The notes beneath the pieces are model-generated. The model saw only the letters and a list, made by a program, of their open reading frames with translations. It did no database searches and had not been told where the DNA came from. Shown piece after piece: positions 24,501 through 33,300 of a stretch of DNA of 37,576 nt. Source of the stretch: JBFLYZ01 sp040756415 (GTDB lineage: Bacteria > Bacteroidota > Bacteroidia > JADZBD01); NCBI GenBank assembly GCA_040756415.1, contig JBFLYZ010000035.1, forward strand, positions 1 through 37,576, given 5' to 3'. Numbering within the stretch: position 1 is the first letter of the stretch; the number at the start of each line of letters is the position of its first letter. A program made the translations under genes and the position numbers.

Positions 24501-24804
24501 CAGGGAGTATAAGCCCGACAAAATGCCGGTGGGTTTTTACCCGGGCGAGCCGCTGCCGTTCAGCGTACAGATCATACCGCTTTCTCAGGGCGATTGCATT
24601 TACTCCTTTACTGACGGCTATGCGGATCAGTTCGGTGGACCCAAAGGCAAAAAGTTCATGTACTCGCGGCTGGAAAAATTGCTGCTTTCCATTCACACCC
24701 TTTCTATGCCCGAACAAAAGGTCCGTCTGGAGAACGCCCTGCTTGAATGGAAGGGCGGCCTGGAACAGGTGGACGACATCCTGGTCATGGGCGTGAGGAT
24801 ATGA
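21568..24804 (+). CDS. Reg_prop double-propeller - Y_Y_Y - TM - SpoIIE/PP2C phosphatase
   Basis: Large membrane sensor with a phosphatase output. Order: signal peptide (1-19, ASQAQ); 14 Reg_prop repeats of the GxIWxGT..G(I/L)xRF type (~45-630), enough for two seven-bladed propellers; Y_Y_Y domain (~690-753, PPGEYTFLVKACNNEG); TM helix (~761-781); coiled coil (~785-830); the ITDSIHYARQIQQAIL linker; and a SpoIIE PP2C domain (~850-1078) with GDFYW (864-868), DCTGHG (888-893), DGMD (945-948) and TDGYADQ (1015-1021). The propeller-Y_Y_Y head is normally joined to a histidine kinase in the hybrid two-component systems of Bacteroidota that sense polysaccharides; here there is no HisKA, HATPase or receiver domain. 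It is the middle gene of the phosphatase trio. Confidence 0.92.
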   Translation: MRNTFFCLLLLIQAASQAQNYNIRNFLLEDGLPQSQVFDIIQDSKGYLWVATVGGGVARFDGKKFTVYNTENGLSDNQVTDILEDKQGAIWFATHSGISRFDGKSFITYGEKQGLPGGTVLCMAQDRKGVIWAGTERGGLFRLEKEGYFKKIPVAELENAVRIDAVRAIFPDKSGKVWVGTDAGAFVFGDQGYSHYDASTGICGTGIWSIGQDHFGNIWFGTFGMSMCRYDGKSFKKFGPDEGINSKVVLSIFEDDEHHIWAGTDGAGVFKIRNNHADSSGVLLSLNENNGLSSNRVRCIFQDKEGNIWIGTDGGLSRFDRGMFTTYNTKDGLSSNFVLSFLEDEKGGILMGTQTGINYFDGQSVSAFKPGGKDMNSLIWSMLLDSRKRLWVGTYLQGLYMADGKKVTQYSSKGMGLSNDVIFDIAEDTEGNIWIGTDYGIAVVYHDTLYDLNDTKSITRSRIRAICIDSKKNIWFGTRSGLIRYTPSGSRPAISDFEYVHLNEKIDKSVIFSVLEDDQGFIWLGTYGAGVVRLNPTNNSFINLTQADGLSSNAVLSMVLDGKYLWIGTISGINRFDLELYNTQFKKQFRHFGKADGFSGIEVNQNAVMKDSKGNIWFGTGSGAVKYDHRYDRENKIEPQTMVSGIRLFFQSPDWLQFCDSLDGFTWLPLRLELPYNQNHLTFDYIGINLTAPEKVRYQFMLEGLDKDWSPVTTEIYASYPSIPPGEYTFLVKACNNEGVWNSQPARFSFVIHPPFWKTTWFYSACAVIMLAGTLSFSMLRTRTLRKAKKRLEQEVQNRTRELHEKNLTLEEKNQIIEAKNKDITDSIHYARQIQQAILQSEEYMLNILPRHFAYLRPKDVVSGDFYWAYEATERATANKKVIWAAVDCTGHGVPGAFMSMIGNSLLNEIIIENRITEPDRILNLLREKIIKALEQKGNSGTQRDGMDVALCVWDKVSNTLSYSGANNPIYVISQGKLREYKPDKMPVGFYPGEPLPFSVQIIPLSQGDCIYSFTDGYADQFGGPKGKKFMYSRLEKLLLSIHTLSMPEQKVRLENALLEWKGGLEQVDDILVMGVRI

Positions 24805-24832
24805 GTGACAAAACCTTTACCTTCGTATTCGA

Positions 24833-26923
24833 ATGAAACGTTCCCTCCTCAGATCCGGGCTTCTCCTGCTTTTTCTTCATGCGTTCCCGATCTTTGCACA
24901 GGATAAAAAGCACGCTCCGGCCAAAAGCGATGCGGAACTGGAAGAATTGCTGGCGCTAAGCCAGAGCCTGGCCAAAACAAATACTGATTCTGCCTTAAAA
25001 CTGGCCTTCCGCGCGGCCGAAACAGCCCAGGAGAAACAGCTTTACGCCTGGCTGCCGGCCACCTATAAGAACATTGCGCAGGTGTGCGGGGCCACGGGCG
25101 ATATCGACCTGGTGCTGAAGTATTATGAACTGGCCTACCAACTGGTCAAAGACTCGGCCACCAGCCAACTGAAGGCCGAGATCACCTTCGGGCTGGGCGA
25201 CAGCTACTTCAGCAAGGGGAACTACGACCGGGCTATGGAGCTGTTCAGGCAGGCCAAATCGATGGCTACGACCCTTAACGATCAAAACCTCCTGTTCTCC
25301 AGCATCCACTCTATCGGTGACCTGATGATGCACCGCGAACGCTCGTTCCCCGACTCGGCATACGATTATTTTATCCTGTCGATGAAGATTGCCGAACAGA
25401 GCGGCAACGTGAAGAACAAGGCCATTGCGTACAGCGCGCTCAGCGCTTTGTATACGGGCAAAAAAAACTGGGACAGCGCCATGATCGCAGTGGAAAAAGC
25501 CCTGGCCCTCTACCAGCAGCTCAGCGACTCCAACGGTATCGCGCACGCTTACAAGGATATTGGCGATGTATGCTACTACAAGGGAGAGAACAAACGGGCG
25601 ATAGCGAATTACCACAAGGCTTACGATATCTACAAGGGATTGAATTACATCAGCGGGCTGGCCATAACCGCCTGCGACCTGGCCTATATGTACGCCACCC
25701 TTAAGAACAAGGCCCTGCTCGACAGCTATGCGGAGGAATCCTACGACTACGCCCGGCAGCATAAGTCGTGGTCTACCTACGGCTACCTGGGAAAATGGCT
25801 CAGCGAAGCTTACGAGATGGTGGGTGACCATAAACAGGCGCTCCGGTATTTCAAGCTGTATTTCGATGCCAACGACAGCATAAACGACCGCGACCGCATT
25901 GAAAAGACCTCGCGCGAGCAATTGCAAAGCAATTTTGAAAGCAAGCTGCAGCAGATGAAGGTGGAAGAAGAGAAGCGAAAGGCCATAGCGAGCGAAAAAG
26001 AAAAATACCAGTCCTTTATCCGGAACATACTGATCGTAGGCATCCTGGTTGCCTGCGTGCTGCTGTTCATCACCTACAAGAACTTCATCCAGAAAAAAAA
26101 GGCCAACCTTATCATCAGCCAGCAGAAAGAGGAAGTGGAGCTGCAAAAGCTCAAGATCGAGGAAAAGAACAAGGAGATCACCGACAGCATCAATTACGCG
26201 AAGCTGATCCAGCAATCCATTTTACCCGACCCGAACGAGATCCTGGGCACCTTCAACTGCTTCGGGCTTTACCTTCCCAAAGACGTGGTGAGCGGGGATT
26301 TTTACTGGTACCAGCAGCAGGGCGATATTTCCATGATAGCCGCTGCCGACTGCACGGGCCATGGCGTGCCCGGTGCGCTGATGAGCATGATCGCCATCGA
26401 TAAGCTCAACCAGGCGGTGGTGGCCAACGGGCTGACCGACCCGGGCGAGATCCTATCCTTTGTGAACAAGGGACTGAAGGCAAGCCTGAAGCAGAACATG
26501 GTCAGCTCTACCTCGCAAGACGGCATGGATATAGCCCTGTGCTGCTTCAATTTTAAGGCCGGCTCGGTCGATTTCGCGGGAGCCAACCGGCCCATGTGGC
26601 TGATCCGCGACAAAACGCTGTACGACTACCGGCCGACCAAGGCCTGCATCGGGGGGATTACCGGCAACGAGCAGGTGTTTAAGACGGAGCGGGTGGAATT
26701 GAAAAAAAACGATACGGTCTACATCTTTTCCGATGGCTATGCCGACCAGTTCGGGGGCGGAACGGGGAAGAAAATGATGACCAGGAACTTCAAGGAGCTG
26801 CTTATTTCCATACAAAGCGTGCCCATCAAGGACCAGGAAAAGCTGCTGCTGGAGCAGCTAAAAAAATGGCAGGGCAGCTTCGAGCAGGTGGATGATATCC
26901 TGGTGATAGGCGTGCGCGTTTAA
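24833..26923 (+). CDS. TPR sensor - transmembrane - SpoIIE/PP2C phosphatase (second TPR type)
   Basis: Signal peptide (1-22, FPIFAQ), TPR-like helical repeats (~40-345; LGDSYFSKGNYDRAMELF and KDIGDVCYYKGENKRAIANY are good matches), coiled coil (~355-395), one TM helix (~397-416), a second coiled segment ending ITDSINYAKLIQQSIL, and a SpoIIE PP2C domain (~470-696). Active-site motifs: GDFYW (488-492), DCTGHG (506-511), DGMD (563-566), SDGYADQ (633-639) and VDD near the C-terminus. It starts 28 nt after the preceding phosphatase gene, so co-transcription is likely. Its stop overlaps the folD stop on the opposite strand by 4 nt. The TPR array suggests recognition of a protein or peptide ligand in the periplasm, which is inference. 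Confidence 0.9.
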   Translation: MKRSLLRSGLLLLFLHAFPIFAQDKKHAPAKSDAELEELLALSQSLAKTNTDSALKLAFRAAETAQEKQLYAWLPATYKNIAQVCGATGDIDLVLKYYELAYQLVKDSATSQLKAEITFGLGDSYFSKGNYDRAMELFRQAKSMATTLNDQNLLFSSIHSIGDLMMHRERSFPDSAYDYFILSMKIAEQSGNVKNKAIAYSALSALYTGKKNWDSAMIAVEKALALYQQLSDSNGIAHAYKDIGDVCYYKGENKRAIANYHKAYDIYKGLNYISGLAITACDLAYMYATLKNKALLDSYAEESYDYARQHKSWSTYGYLGKWLSEAYEMVGDHKQALRYFKLYFDANDSINDRDRIEKTSREQLQSNFESKLQQMKVEEEKRKAIASEKEKYQSFIRNILIVGILVACVLLFITYKNFIQKKKANLIISQQKEEVELQKLKIEEKNKEITDSINYAKLIQQSILPDPNEILGTFNCFGLYLPKDVVSGDFYWYQQQGDISMIAAADCTGHGVPGALMSMIAIDKLNQAVVANGLTDPGEILSFVNKGLKASLKQNMVSSTSQDGMDIALCCFNFKAGSVDFAGANRPMWLIRDKTLYDYRPTKACIGGITGNEQVFKTERVELKKNDTVYIFSDGYADQFGGGTGKKMMTRNFKELLISIQSVPIKDQEKLLLEQLKKWQGSFEQVDDILVIGVRV

Positions 26924-27798
26924 TACACTTCCCTCCGGCAGGCCTTCAGCGTATTCATCATGAGCGAGGTAATGGTCATAGGCCCTACTCCGCCCGGCAC
27001 CGGGGTTATATAGGAACATTTCGGGGCCACCTCATCGTATTTTACATCACCCAGCAGTTTCCATCCGGTCTTGGTCTTATCGGATTTCACACGCGTGATC
27101 CCCACATCGATCACCACGGCACCCTCTTTTACCATATCACCTGTCAGGAACTCGGCCCTGCCCAAAGCGGCCACAATGATATCGGCCTGCAGGCATAGCT
27201 CTTTCAGGTTCTTTGTTTTGCTGTGCGTGATGGTAACCGTGCAGTTGCCCGGGTACGCGTTGCGGGCCATGAGTATGCTCATGGGCAGCCCTACGATATT
27301 GCTGCGGCCTATGACCACGCAGCTTTTTCCTGCCGTTTCGATCTTATACCGCTCGATCAGTTGAACGATGCCGTACGGGGTTGCGGGAATATAGCTGGGC
27401 AGGTTAAGCGCCATCTTGCCCATGTTGGCCGGGTGGAAACCGTCTACATCCTTTTCGGGCCGTATGGCCTCCAGCACTTTTCTCTCAGAGATGTGCCTGG
27501 GCAAGGGAAGCTGAACGATATACCCGTCAATATCGGGATTATTGTTCAGCTCGGCAACACGCTCCAGCAGCTCTTTTTCCGTAGTGGATTCGGCCAGGTG
27601 CAGCAGCGTGGAATTGAAGCCCACCTTTTCGCAGGCCTTTACCTTGCCGTTCACGTAGGTTTCGCTGGCCCCATCGTTACCCACCAGGATAGCCGCCAGG
27701 TGAGGGATCTTCTTCCCTTCGGCCTTCATCTTCTTTACTTCCTCTGCAATTTCGCTTTGAATTTGCTCAGAGATCTTTTTTCCGTCTATTATGGTCAT
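26920..27798 (-). CDS. folD: Methylenetetrahydrofolate dehydrogenase / cyclohydrolase (FolD)
   Basis: Bifunctional cytoplasmic enzyme that oxidises 5,10-methylene-THF to methenyl-THF with NADP and hydrolyses it to 10-formyl-THF, feeding purine and fMet-tRNA synthesis. Signature stretches are YVNGKVKACEKVGF with the catalytic Lys, DGYIVQLPLPRH, the Rossmann motif VIGRSNIVGLPMS, and the C-terminal PGGVGPMTITSLM. The length of 292 aa is standard. It is convergent with the upstream phosphatase gene (overlap TTAA, 26920-26923) and lies downstream of ffh on the same strand after 122 nt containing short repeats. Confidence 0.97.
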   Translation of the reverse strand: MTIIDGKKISEQIQSEIAEEVKKMKAEGKKIPHLAAILVGNDGASETYVNGKVKACEKVGFNSTLLHLAESTTEKELLERVAELNNNPDIDGYIVQLPLPRHISERKVLEAIRPEKDVDGFHPANMGKMALNLPSYIPATPYGIVQLIERYKIETAGKSCVVIGRSNIVGLPMSILMARNAYPGNCTVTITHSKTKNLKELCLQADIIVAALGRAEFLTGDMVKEGAVVIDVGITRVKSDKTKTGWKLLGDVKYDEVAPKCSYITPVPGGVGPMTITSLMMNTLKACRREVY

Positions 27799-27807
27799 AT
27801 GTTTCCT

Positions 27808-27847
27808 GGTAACGAGGTTACGAGTGTGGGTTACGAATATAACGAAT
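27808..27847. repeat. Degenerate short direct repeats (GGTWACGAR) upstream of folD
   Basis: GGTAACGAG (27808), GGTTACGAG (27816), GGTTACGAA (27829) and a weaker TATAACGAA (27839) lie in a row within the folD leader region. The copies are 8-13 nt apart. They could be slippage-derived or a regulator site. A -7-like TATATTCG (minus strand, ~27835-27842) overlaps the array. Confidence 0.5.
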
Positions 27848-27920
27848 CCGTTGACATGCTTCCTGCTAACAAGTTGAGGTAAATGCTATGATGGCATTCG
27901 CACGATGATCAGCTAATTCT

Positions 27921-29246
27921 TCACCTCTTCATATTCCGCATCATCTGCTTCATCTGGTCCTTATTGCTCATCATGCGCATCATCTTGCGGGTATCTTCAA
28001 ACTGCTTGATCAGGCGGTTGACCTCCTGCACCGGCTTGCCGCTTCCCTTCGCGATCCGCTGCCTCCGGCTGCCATTGATCAGGTCGGGATTGCTGCGCTC
28101 CTTAGGGGTCATGGACCCGATGATCGCCTCTATCCCTTTGAACGCATCCTCGTTAATATCCACGTCCTTCAGCGCCTTGCCTACCCCGGGTATCATGCCG
28201 ATCAGGTCCTTCATATTTCCCATTTTCTTGATCTGCTGAAGCTGGGCCAGGAAGTCGTTGAAATCAAAAGTGTTCTTGGCCAGTTTCTTCTGCAGCTTTT
28301 TGGCCTCTTCAGCGTCAAAGGCTTCCTGCGCCTTCTCCACCAGCGTCACCACATCGCCCATGCCCAGTATCCGGTCGGCCATCCGCTCGGGATGGAACAG
28401 GTCCAGGGCATCCATCTTCTCGCCCGTACCGATGAATTTGATGGGCTTGTTCACCACGCTCTTGATAGACAGGGCGGCTCCGCCACGGGTATCGCCATCC
28501 AGCTTGGTGAGCACCACCCCGCTGAAGTCAAGGCGGTCGTTGAAGGCCTTGGCGGTATTCACCGCGTCCTGGCCGGTCATCGCATCTACCACGAACAATA
28601 TCTCATCGGGCGATACGGCCTTCTTCACCGCAGCGATCTCGTTCATCATCTGCTCGTCAACCGCCAGGCGGCCCGCAGTATCGATGATCACCACCGAATG
28701 CTGGTTATCCTTCGCGTGCTGCACCGCCTTTTTGGCTATGCTTACGGCATCCTTGTTCTCTCTTTCTGAATACACCGGCACCCCGATCTGTTCGCCCAGC
28801 ACATGCAATTGGTCGATAGCGGCAGGACGGTAGATATCGGCCGCCACCAGAAGGGGATTCTTGCCCCGCTTGTTCTTGAGGAAATTGGCCAGCTTACCCG
28901 AGAAGGTGGTCTTACCCGAGCCCTGGAGGCCGCTCATCAGTATAACAGTGGGATTTCCGCCCAGCTTCAGCTCCTCGTTTCTCCCTCCCATGAGCTGGGC
29001 CAGCTCATCGTGCGTGATCTTGGTGAGCAACTGCCCGGGAGATATGCTGGTCAGCACGTTCTGCCCCAGGGCCTTTTCCTTCACGTTATCGGTAAAGGTC
29101 TTGGCTACCTTGTAGTTGACGTCAGCATCCAGCAGGGCCTTGCGTATCTCTTTGAGCGTTTCGCTCACATTCACTTCCGTGATCCTGCCCTGGCCTTTCA
29201 GTATCTTGAAGGCCCGCTCTATCTTATCGCTTAAGTTCTCGAACAT
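27921..29246 (-). CDS. ffh: Signal recognition particle protein Ffh (SRP54)
   Basis: GTPase of the signal recognition particle; it binds 4.5S RNA and signal peptides of nascent membrane proteins and docks with FtsY. I chose the ATG at 29246, giving MFENLSDKIERAFK, the conserved N-terminus; an in-frame start at 29378 would add 44 residues unlike the family. The N domain covers ~1-85. The G domain has the P-loop GLQGSGKTTFSGKLA (~106-120), DTAGRLAVDEQMM and TKLDGDTRGGAALS. The methionine-rich M domain ends in RKMMRMMSNKDQMKQMMRNM, which forms the signal-binding groove. The length of 441 aa is typical. No 4.5S RNA gene was recognised in the window. Confidence 0.97.
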   Translation of the reverse strand: MFENLSDKIERAFKILKGQGRITEVNVSETLKEIRKALLDADVNYKVAKTFTDNVKEKALGQNVLTSISPGQLLTKITHDELAQLMGGRNEELKLGGNPTVILMSGLQGSGKTTFSGKLANFLKNKRGKNPLLVAADIYRPAAIDQLHVLGEQIGVPVYSERENKDAVSIAKKAVQHAKDNQHSVVIIDTAGRLAVDEQMMNEIAAVKKAVSPDEILFVVDAMTGQDAVNTAKAFNDRLDFSGVVLTKLDGDTRGGAALSIKSVVNKPIKFIGTGEKMDALDLFHPERMADRILGMGDVVTLVEKAQEAFDAEEAKKLQKKLAKNTFDFNDFLAQLQQIKKMGNMKDLIGMIPGVGKALKDVDINEDAFKGIEAIIGSMTPKERSNPDLINGSRRQRIAKGSGKPVQEVNRLIKQFEDTRKMMRMMSNKDQMKQMMRNMKR

Positions 29247-29347
29247 GGGTACCGCATTTATGGAAAGCGAATTTAGAAAAAATACCGGCTCGGCAGGCCC
29301 CGGTAAGCGCGAGCCTCCTATTCCCCGCAATTGCCTATTTTTAGCCC

Positions 29348-29722
29348 GTGAAACCGGGCCTGCTCTCACTTGTTCCATTGACCTTGCTGCTCCTGTCCTT
29401 TACCGGCAGCGAAGAATGGGCCGGTATTTACAAATACGATAACAGTCATGGCGGCAAATACGCCATGACCACCAACATCACCATGACGCTGAATTCGGAC
29501 AAGACCTTCGTGTACAAGTTTGCCGATCTTTCTATAGGTGCCCTGGTCACCACCGGCACCTGGGAGGTGAAAAAAGAGCGCCTCTACCTTTATTCGGAGA
29601 AGGAAATGGACTGGATCAAGAGCGACAGCGTGAAGGCCGAGCACCGCGATACGGTGTTCTTCTACATCAGCGGCAAGAATATCTGCATGAACAAGAAGGA
29701 CAAGTGCTTCGTGAAGCAGTGA
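29348..29722 (+). CDS. Small secreted protein of unknown function (124 aa, GTG start)
   Basis: The GTG at 29348 is the only start that gives a signal peptide (GLLSLVPLTLLLLSFTG); the first ATG comes after ~38 residues. The mature ~105 residues have a lipocalin-like small-protein pattern: GIYKYD, NITMTLNSDKTFVYKFAD, TTGTWEVKKERLYLYSE, then RDTVFFYISG. This order (strand, TGTWEV, strand) is common in small secreted Bacteroidota proteins, but no named family is certain. A TATTTTTA box ends 4 nt before the GTG. It is divergent from ffh across 101 nt. Confidence 0.6.
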   Translation: MKPGLLSLVPLTLLLLSFTGSEEWAGIYKYDNSHGGKYAMTTNITMTLNSDKTFVYKFADLSIGALVTTGTWEVKKERLYLYSEKEMDWIKSDSVKAEHRDTVFFYISGKNICMNKKDKCFVKQ

Positions 29723-29838
29723 TGCGCTGGGGTATTTTTTCCACGGATTTTTCTGTCAAAAAAACCGGTCCGGCTCTGGACAAGGATGTATTTTCTTTGG
29801 AGCTTTGCACCTCCATCAGCATTTAATCCTTATCCGTT

Positions 29839-30384
29839 ATGAAGACTATATGGGAAATAGATCCGGCTCACTCGGAGATACGGTTCAAAGTGAAACATTT
29901 TATGGTCTCGTATGTAACCGGCCATTTCAGGAAGTTCAGCGCAACCGTTGAAACGGAGGGCGAGGATATTGCCACCGCAAAAGTGCGTTTTACAGCGGAT
30001 GCGCGCTCCATCTCGACCAACAACGAGCAGCGCGACCAGCATCTCCAGTCGAAGGATTTCTTTGACGCAGAGCGCTACCCGGAGGTGATCTTCGAAAGCG
30101 AACGCATCGATGTCAAAAAAGAGAACAGCTACCGGATGTACGGCCGCCTTACCCTGCGCGGGGTGACCAAGCCTATAGTGCTTGACGTGGAATTCGGGGG
30201 CATCATGAACGATGACTCGGGCAACACGCGTGCAGGTTTCTCGGTAAGCGGCCAGATCAACCGAAGGGATTTCGGCATCAGCTTCAGCATGATCTCCGAG
30301 ACCGGGGGAATATTGCTCAGCGATGAAGTAAGCATACAGGCCGATGCCGAGTTCATCAAACAGAAAGAGCTGCAGCCGGCTTAG
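29839..30384 (+). CDS. yceI: YceI family lipocalin-fold protein (no signal peptide)
   Basis: YceI proteins form a lipocalin-like barrel that binds isoprenoid or long-chain lipids; in several bacteria they are periplasmic and base- or stress-induced. Family markers are WEIDPAHSEIRFKVKHFM at the start, GHFRKFSATVE, the charged NNEQRDQHLQSKDFFDAERYP segment and GRLTLRGVTKPIVLDVEF. It lacks a signal peptide, so this copy is expected to be cytoplasmic, unlike the E. coli namesake. The length of 181 aa is normal. It is convergent with the large propeller-phosphatase gene, overlapping by 4 nt at TTAG. The preceding 116-nt spacer contains TTTCTTTG (29792), a weak -7 candidate. Confidence 0.9.
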   Translation: MKTIWEIDPAHSEIRFKVKHFMVSYVTGHFRKFSATVETEGEDIATAKVRFTADARSISTNNEQRDQHLQSKDFFDAERYPEVIFESERIDVKKENSYRMYGRLTLRGVTKPIVLDVEFGGIMNDDSGNTRAGFSVSGQINRRDFGISFSMISETGGILLSDEVSIQADAEFIKQKELQPA

Positions 30385-33300
30385 ACCCGTACGCCCATCA
30401 GGCAAACGTCATCCACCTGGGCCAGGTTGCCTTTCCAGTCATCGAAAGTCTGTTCCAGCGCCCTTTTCTGCTCCGGCATAGGCAGGTGAGCGACAGAGGC
30501 TATTTTCTCCAGCAGCTTGCGGTGCTTGAACTTTTTACCTTTAGGCCCACCGAACTGGTCGGCATAGCCATCGGTGAACAGGTAAACGCAATCGCCTTTC
30601 TGCAACTGCATGGCGTGATTGGCAAAGGGTTTCATTTCTTCCGAATACCCTACGGTGCGGCTATCGCCCTTGATCTCGCGCAGCCCCTTGCGGTCAACGA
30701 TCACCACCGAGCGATTGGCCCCGGCAAAATGAAAGGTATTGCTGCGCGGGTCCAGCACGCAGAACGAAATGTCCATGCCGTCACGTATGGCGCCCTTCTC
30801 ATCGTTGTGACGCAGCAATTCATTGATCTTGCGGCTTACGAAATCGAGGGCTTCGGCCGGGCTGTTCACCGAATGCTCGCTGAGCGATTGCTTGAGAAAG
30901 CTGGTGCCGATCATGCTCATGAACGCCCCGGGCACTCCGTGACCCGTACAGTCGCCTACCGCAAAGCCGGTCAGCGAAACATCCTCATTGCTCTGGATAC
31001 CCTCTACGAAATAGAAATCACCGCTTACAATATCACGCGGGCGGAATAAAATGAAGGAATCCTCCAGGAAGGTGTTGATCTTGGCCTCGTCAGGCAGCAG
31101 GGCCTGCTGTATGCGCAGGGCGTAGTTGATGCTGTCGGTAATGTCCTTGTTCTTCTCACGGATGATCTCCTCCGCCTCTTTGCGGGCCGTAATATCCGAA
31201 TCGATGATAACGATCTTGGATACATCGCCTTTTTCGTCCAGGATGGGCGTAAGGGTAGACTGCACCCAGAAGTTCCGGCCCTCGCTGTTGGTGCTTTCCG
31301 CCTCGTACGATACTGATATCTTCTGCTTTTTGCTTTTCTCCAGCACCTTGGCGATCTCCGGGTTGGAGCTGAGCTCCAGCAGGCTTTTACCGTAAATGTT
31401 CGCGGGCGATGTGATCTTTTTCGAGTGCATGCGCTTCAGGCCTTCGTTCGTCCATTCGATGATGCCCTCAGGGTCTGCGATGAGCACCGCGTTATCCGTC
31501 TTGCTGGCTACGAGCGAGAGCTTTTCCAGCTCGCGGTTGATCTCTTCCAGCTCGAGCGTTCTTTCCTTTACTTTCTGGGCGAGCAGCAATTTTTCCCGCC
31601 TCAATCCCGCCACGCGGATGCGGTAGAACGCATATACCGATGTTACGATGAAGATCAGGCAAAGCGCATAGAACCAGGCGGTCTTCCAGAAGGGCGGAAG
31701 GATAACAATACGTATGCTGTCGGAGTACGGGCTCCATACCCCGTCTACGTTGGTACCCTGCACCCTGAAAACGTATTCGCCCGGATCGAGGTTGGTATAG
31801 GTAGTGAAGCGCGCGTTCTTCGCGTCAACCCAATCACTGTCGAAACCCTCCATCATGAACCGGTACCGGTTGCGTTCAGGGCGGGTATAGTCGAAGGATG
31901 AGAATTCGAACAGCAGCACATTCTCATCGTAGTTGAGCACGATCTCCTGCACTTCCGTAATGTCCACATCCGATTCGTACGGCTTTCCCTTTATGCTCAT
32001 GCCCGTGATCTCGATAGTAGGATTAAACTGGTTGATCCCGAGCTTTGAAGGCGAGAAACGGTTCATGCCTGCCGGCCCAGCGAAATACATCTCTCCGCTA
32101 CGCGTCCGGCAACTGGCATTGGTATTGAACTCGTAATCCTGGAGCCCGTCATACACATCAAAGCTTTTCACGCTGCCGTCAGCCGGGTTAAAGCAGCACA
32201 GGCCTTTGTTGGTGCTCAGCCACAAACAACCCTGTTCATCTTCAAGGATGGCATAGATGAAGGCATTGGGCAGTCCGCTGGTCTCGTCATAGCGGATAAA
32301 GGTCCCGGAAGCGGGATCGAACCTGTTCAGGCCGTTATGCGTGCCCACCCAGAGCCTTCCTTTCGCATCGATGTGCAGGGTGCGGATACCGTTATGGCTG
32401 ATCGAGTTCGTCTTACCCGGCACCTTAAGGTAGCGGCTGAACTTTCCGCTGGCCGGGTCGAAGCAATTGAGGCCGTTGTTCGTTGCCAGCCACAGCCTGC
32501 CGCTGCCATCCTCGATGATCTTCCATACGGTATTATCGCTCAGCGAATCGGGATGATCGCTGCGCGAATAGACGGTAAATGTTCCGGTGGAGTAGTTGAA
32601 GCGGTTCAGCCCGCCTTCCGTACCGGCCCAGAGGTTGCCTTTGCTGTCGCAGAAAATACTTCTCACCGTATTCTCGCTGAGCGAGGCGGGATTCCGGGCA
32701 TCATGCACGTAATAGGTGTACGTTTCAGAGACCGGGTCGTATTGATTCAGCCCGTTGTTCGTGCCGATCCACAGCAGGCCTTTCTTGTCGAAACAAAGCG
32801 ACCATACGTTATTGTCGTTGGGACACTTGCCTTTCGGTATCACGCATGGCGGGTAATGGAGAAAGACCTCCGTTTCAGGGTCGAACCGGTTCAGCCCTCC
32901 CACCAGCGTTCCCACCCAGATGTTTCCCGAATCGTCTTCGCAGATGGCCCTCACGTAATTCTCGGAGAGGCCGGAGGAATCGTTCGCTTTCTTCTGGTAA
33001 TGCCTGAACTTTTTGGGATGCAGGCTGGTCTTGTTCAACCCGTTGCTCAGCGTGCCGATCCAGAGGTTGCCCGAGCGGTCAATGAACATCGATCGTATGA
33101 AGTGATCGTTGATGGCCGTGGGGTTGACCAGGTCTTTTTTGTAGTTAATGAACTTCTGGGTAGCCGGATCATAAATGATCAGCTCCATATCCGTTCCTAT
33201 CCAGAATATCCCCTTGTCGTCTTCCAGTATGGTGCGGATGGTATTACCCCCGTAATTGTTCACGATACTGTAAATGTTCCGCATGGTGCTTTCCTTCGAA

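Noticed and set aside
24995..26215. Long open frame antisense to the third phosphatase gene (about 406 codons)
   Set aside because: Same reason: no recognisable motif and full overlap with a well-supported gene.
29247..29378. An N-terminal extension of Ffh starting at 29378
   Set aside because: The extra 44 residues are unlike Ffh and include the region upstream of the conserved MFENLSDKIE start; the ATG at 29246 gives the standard length.
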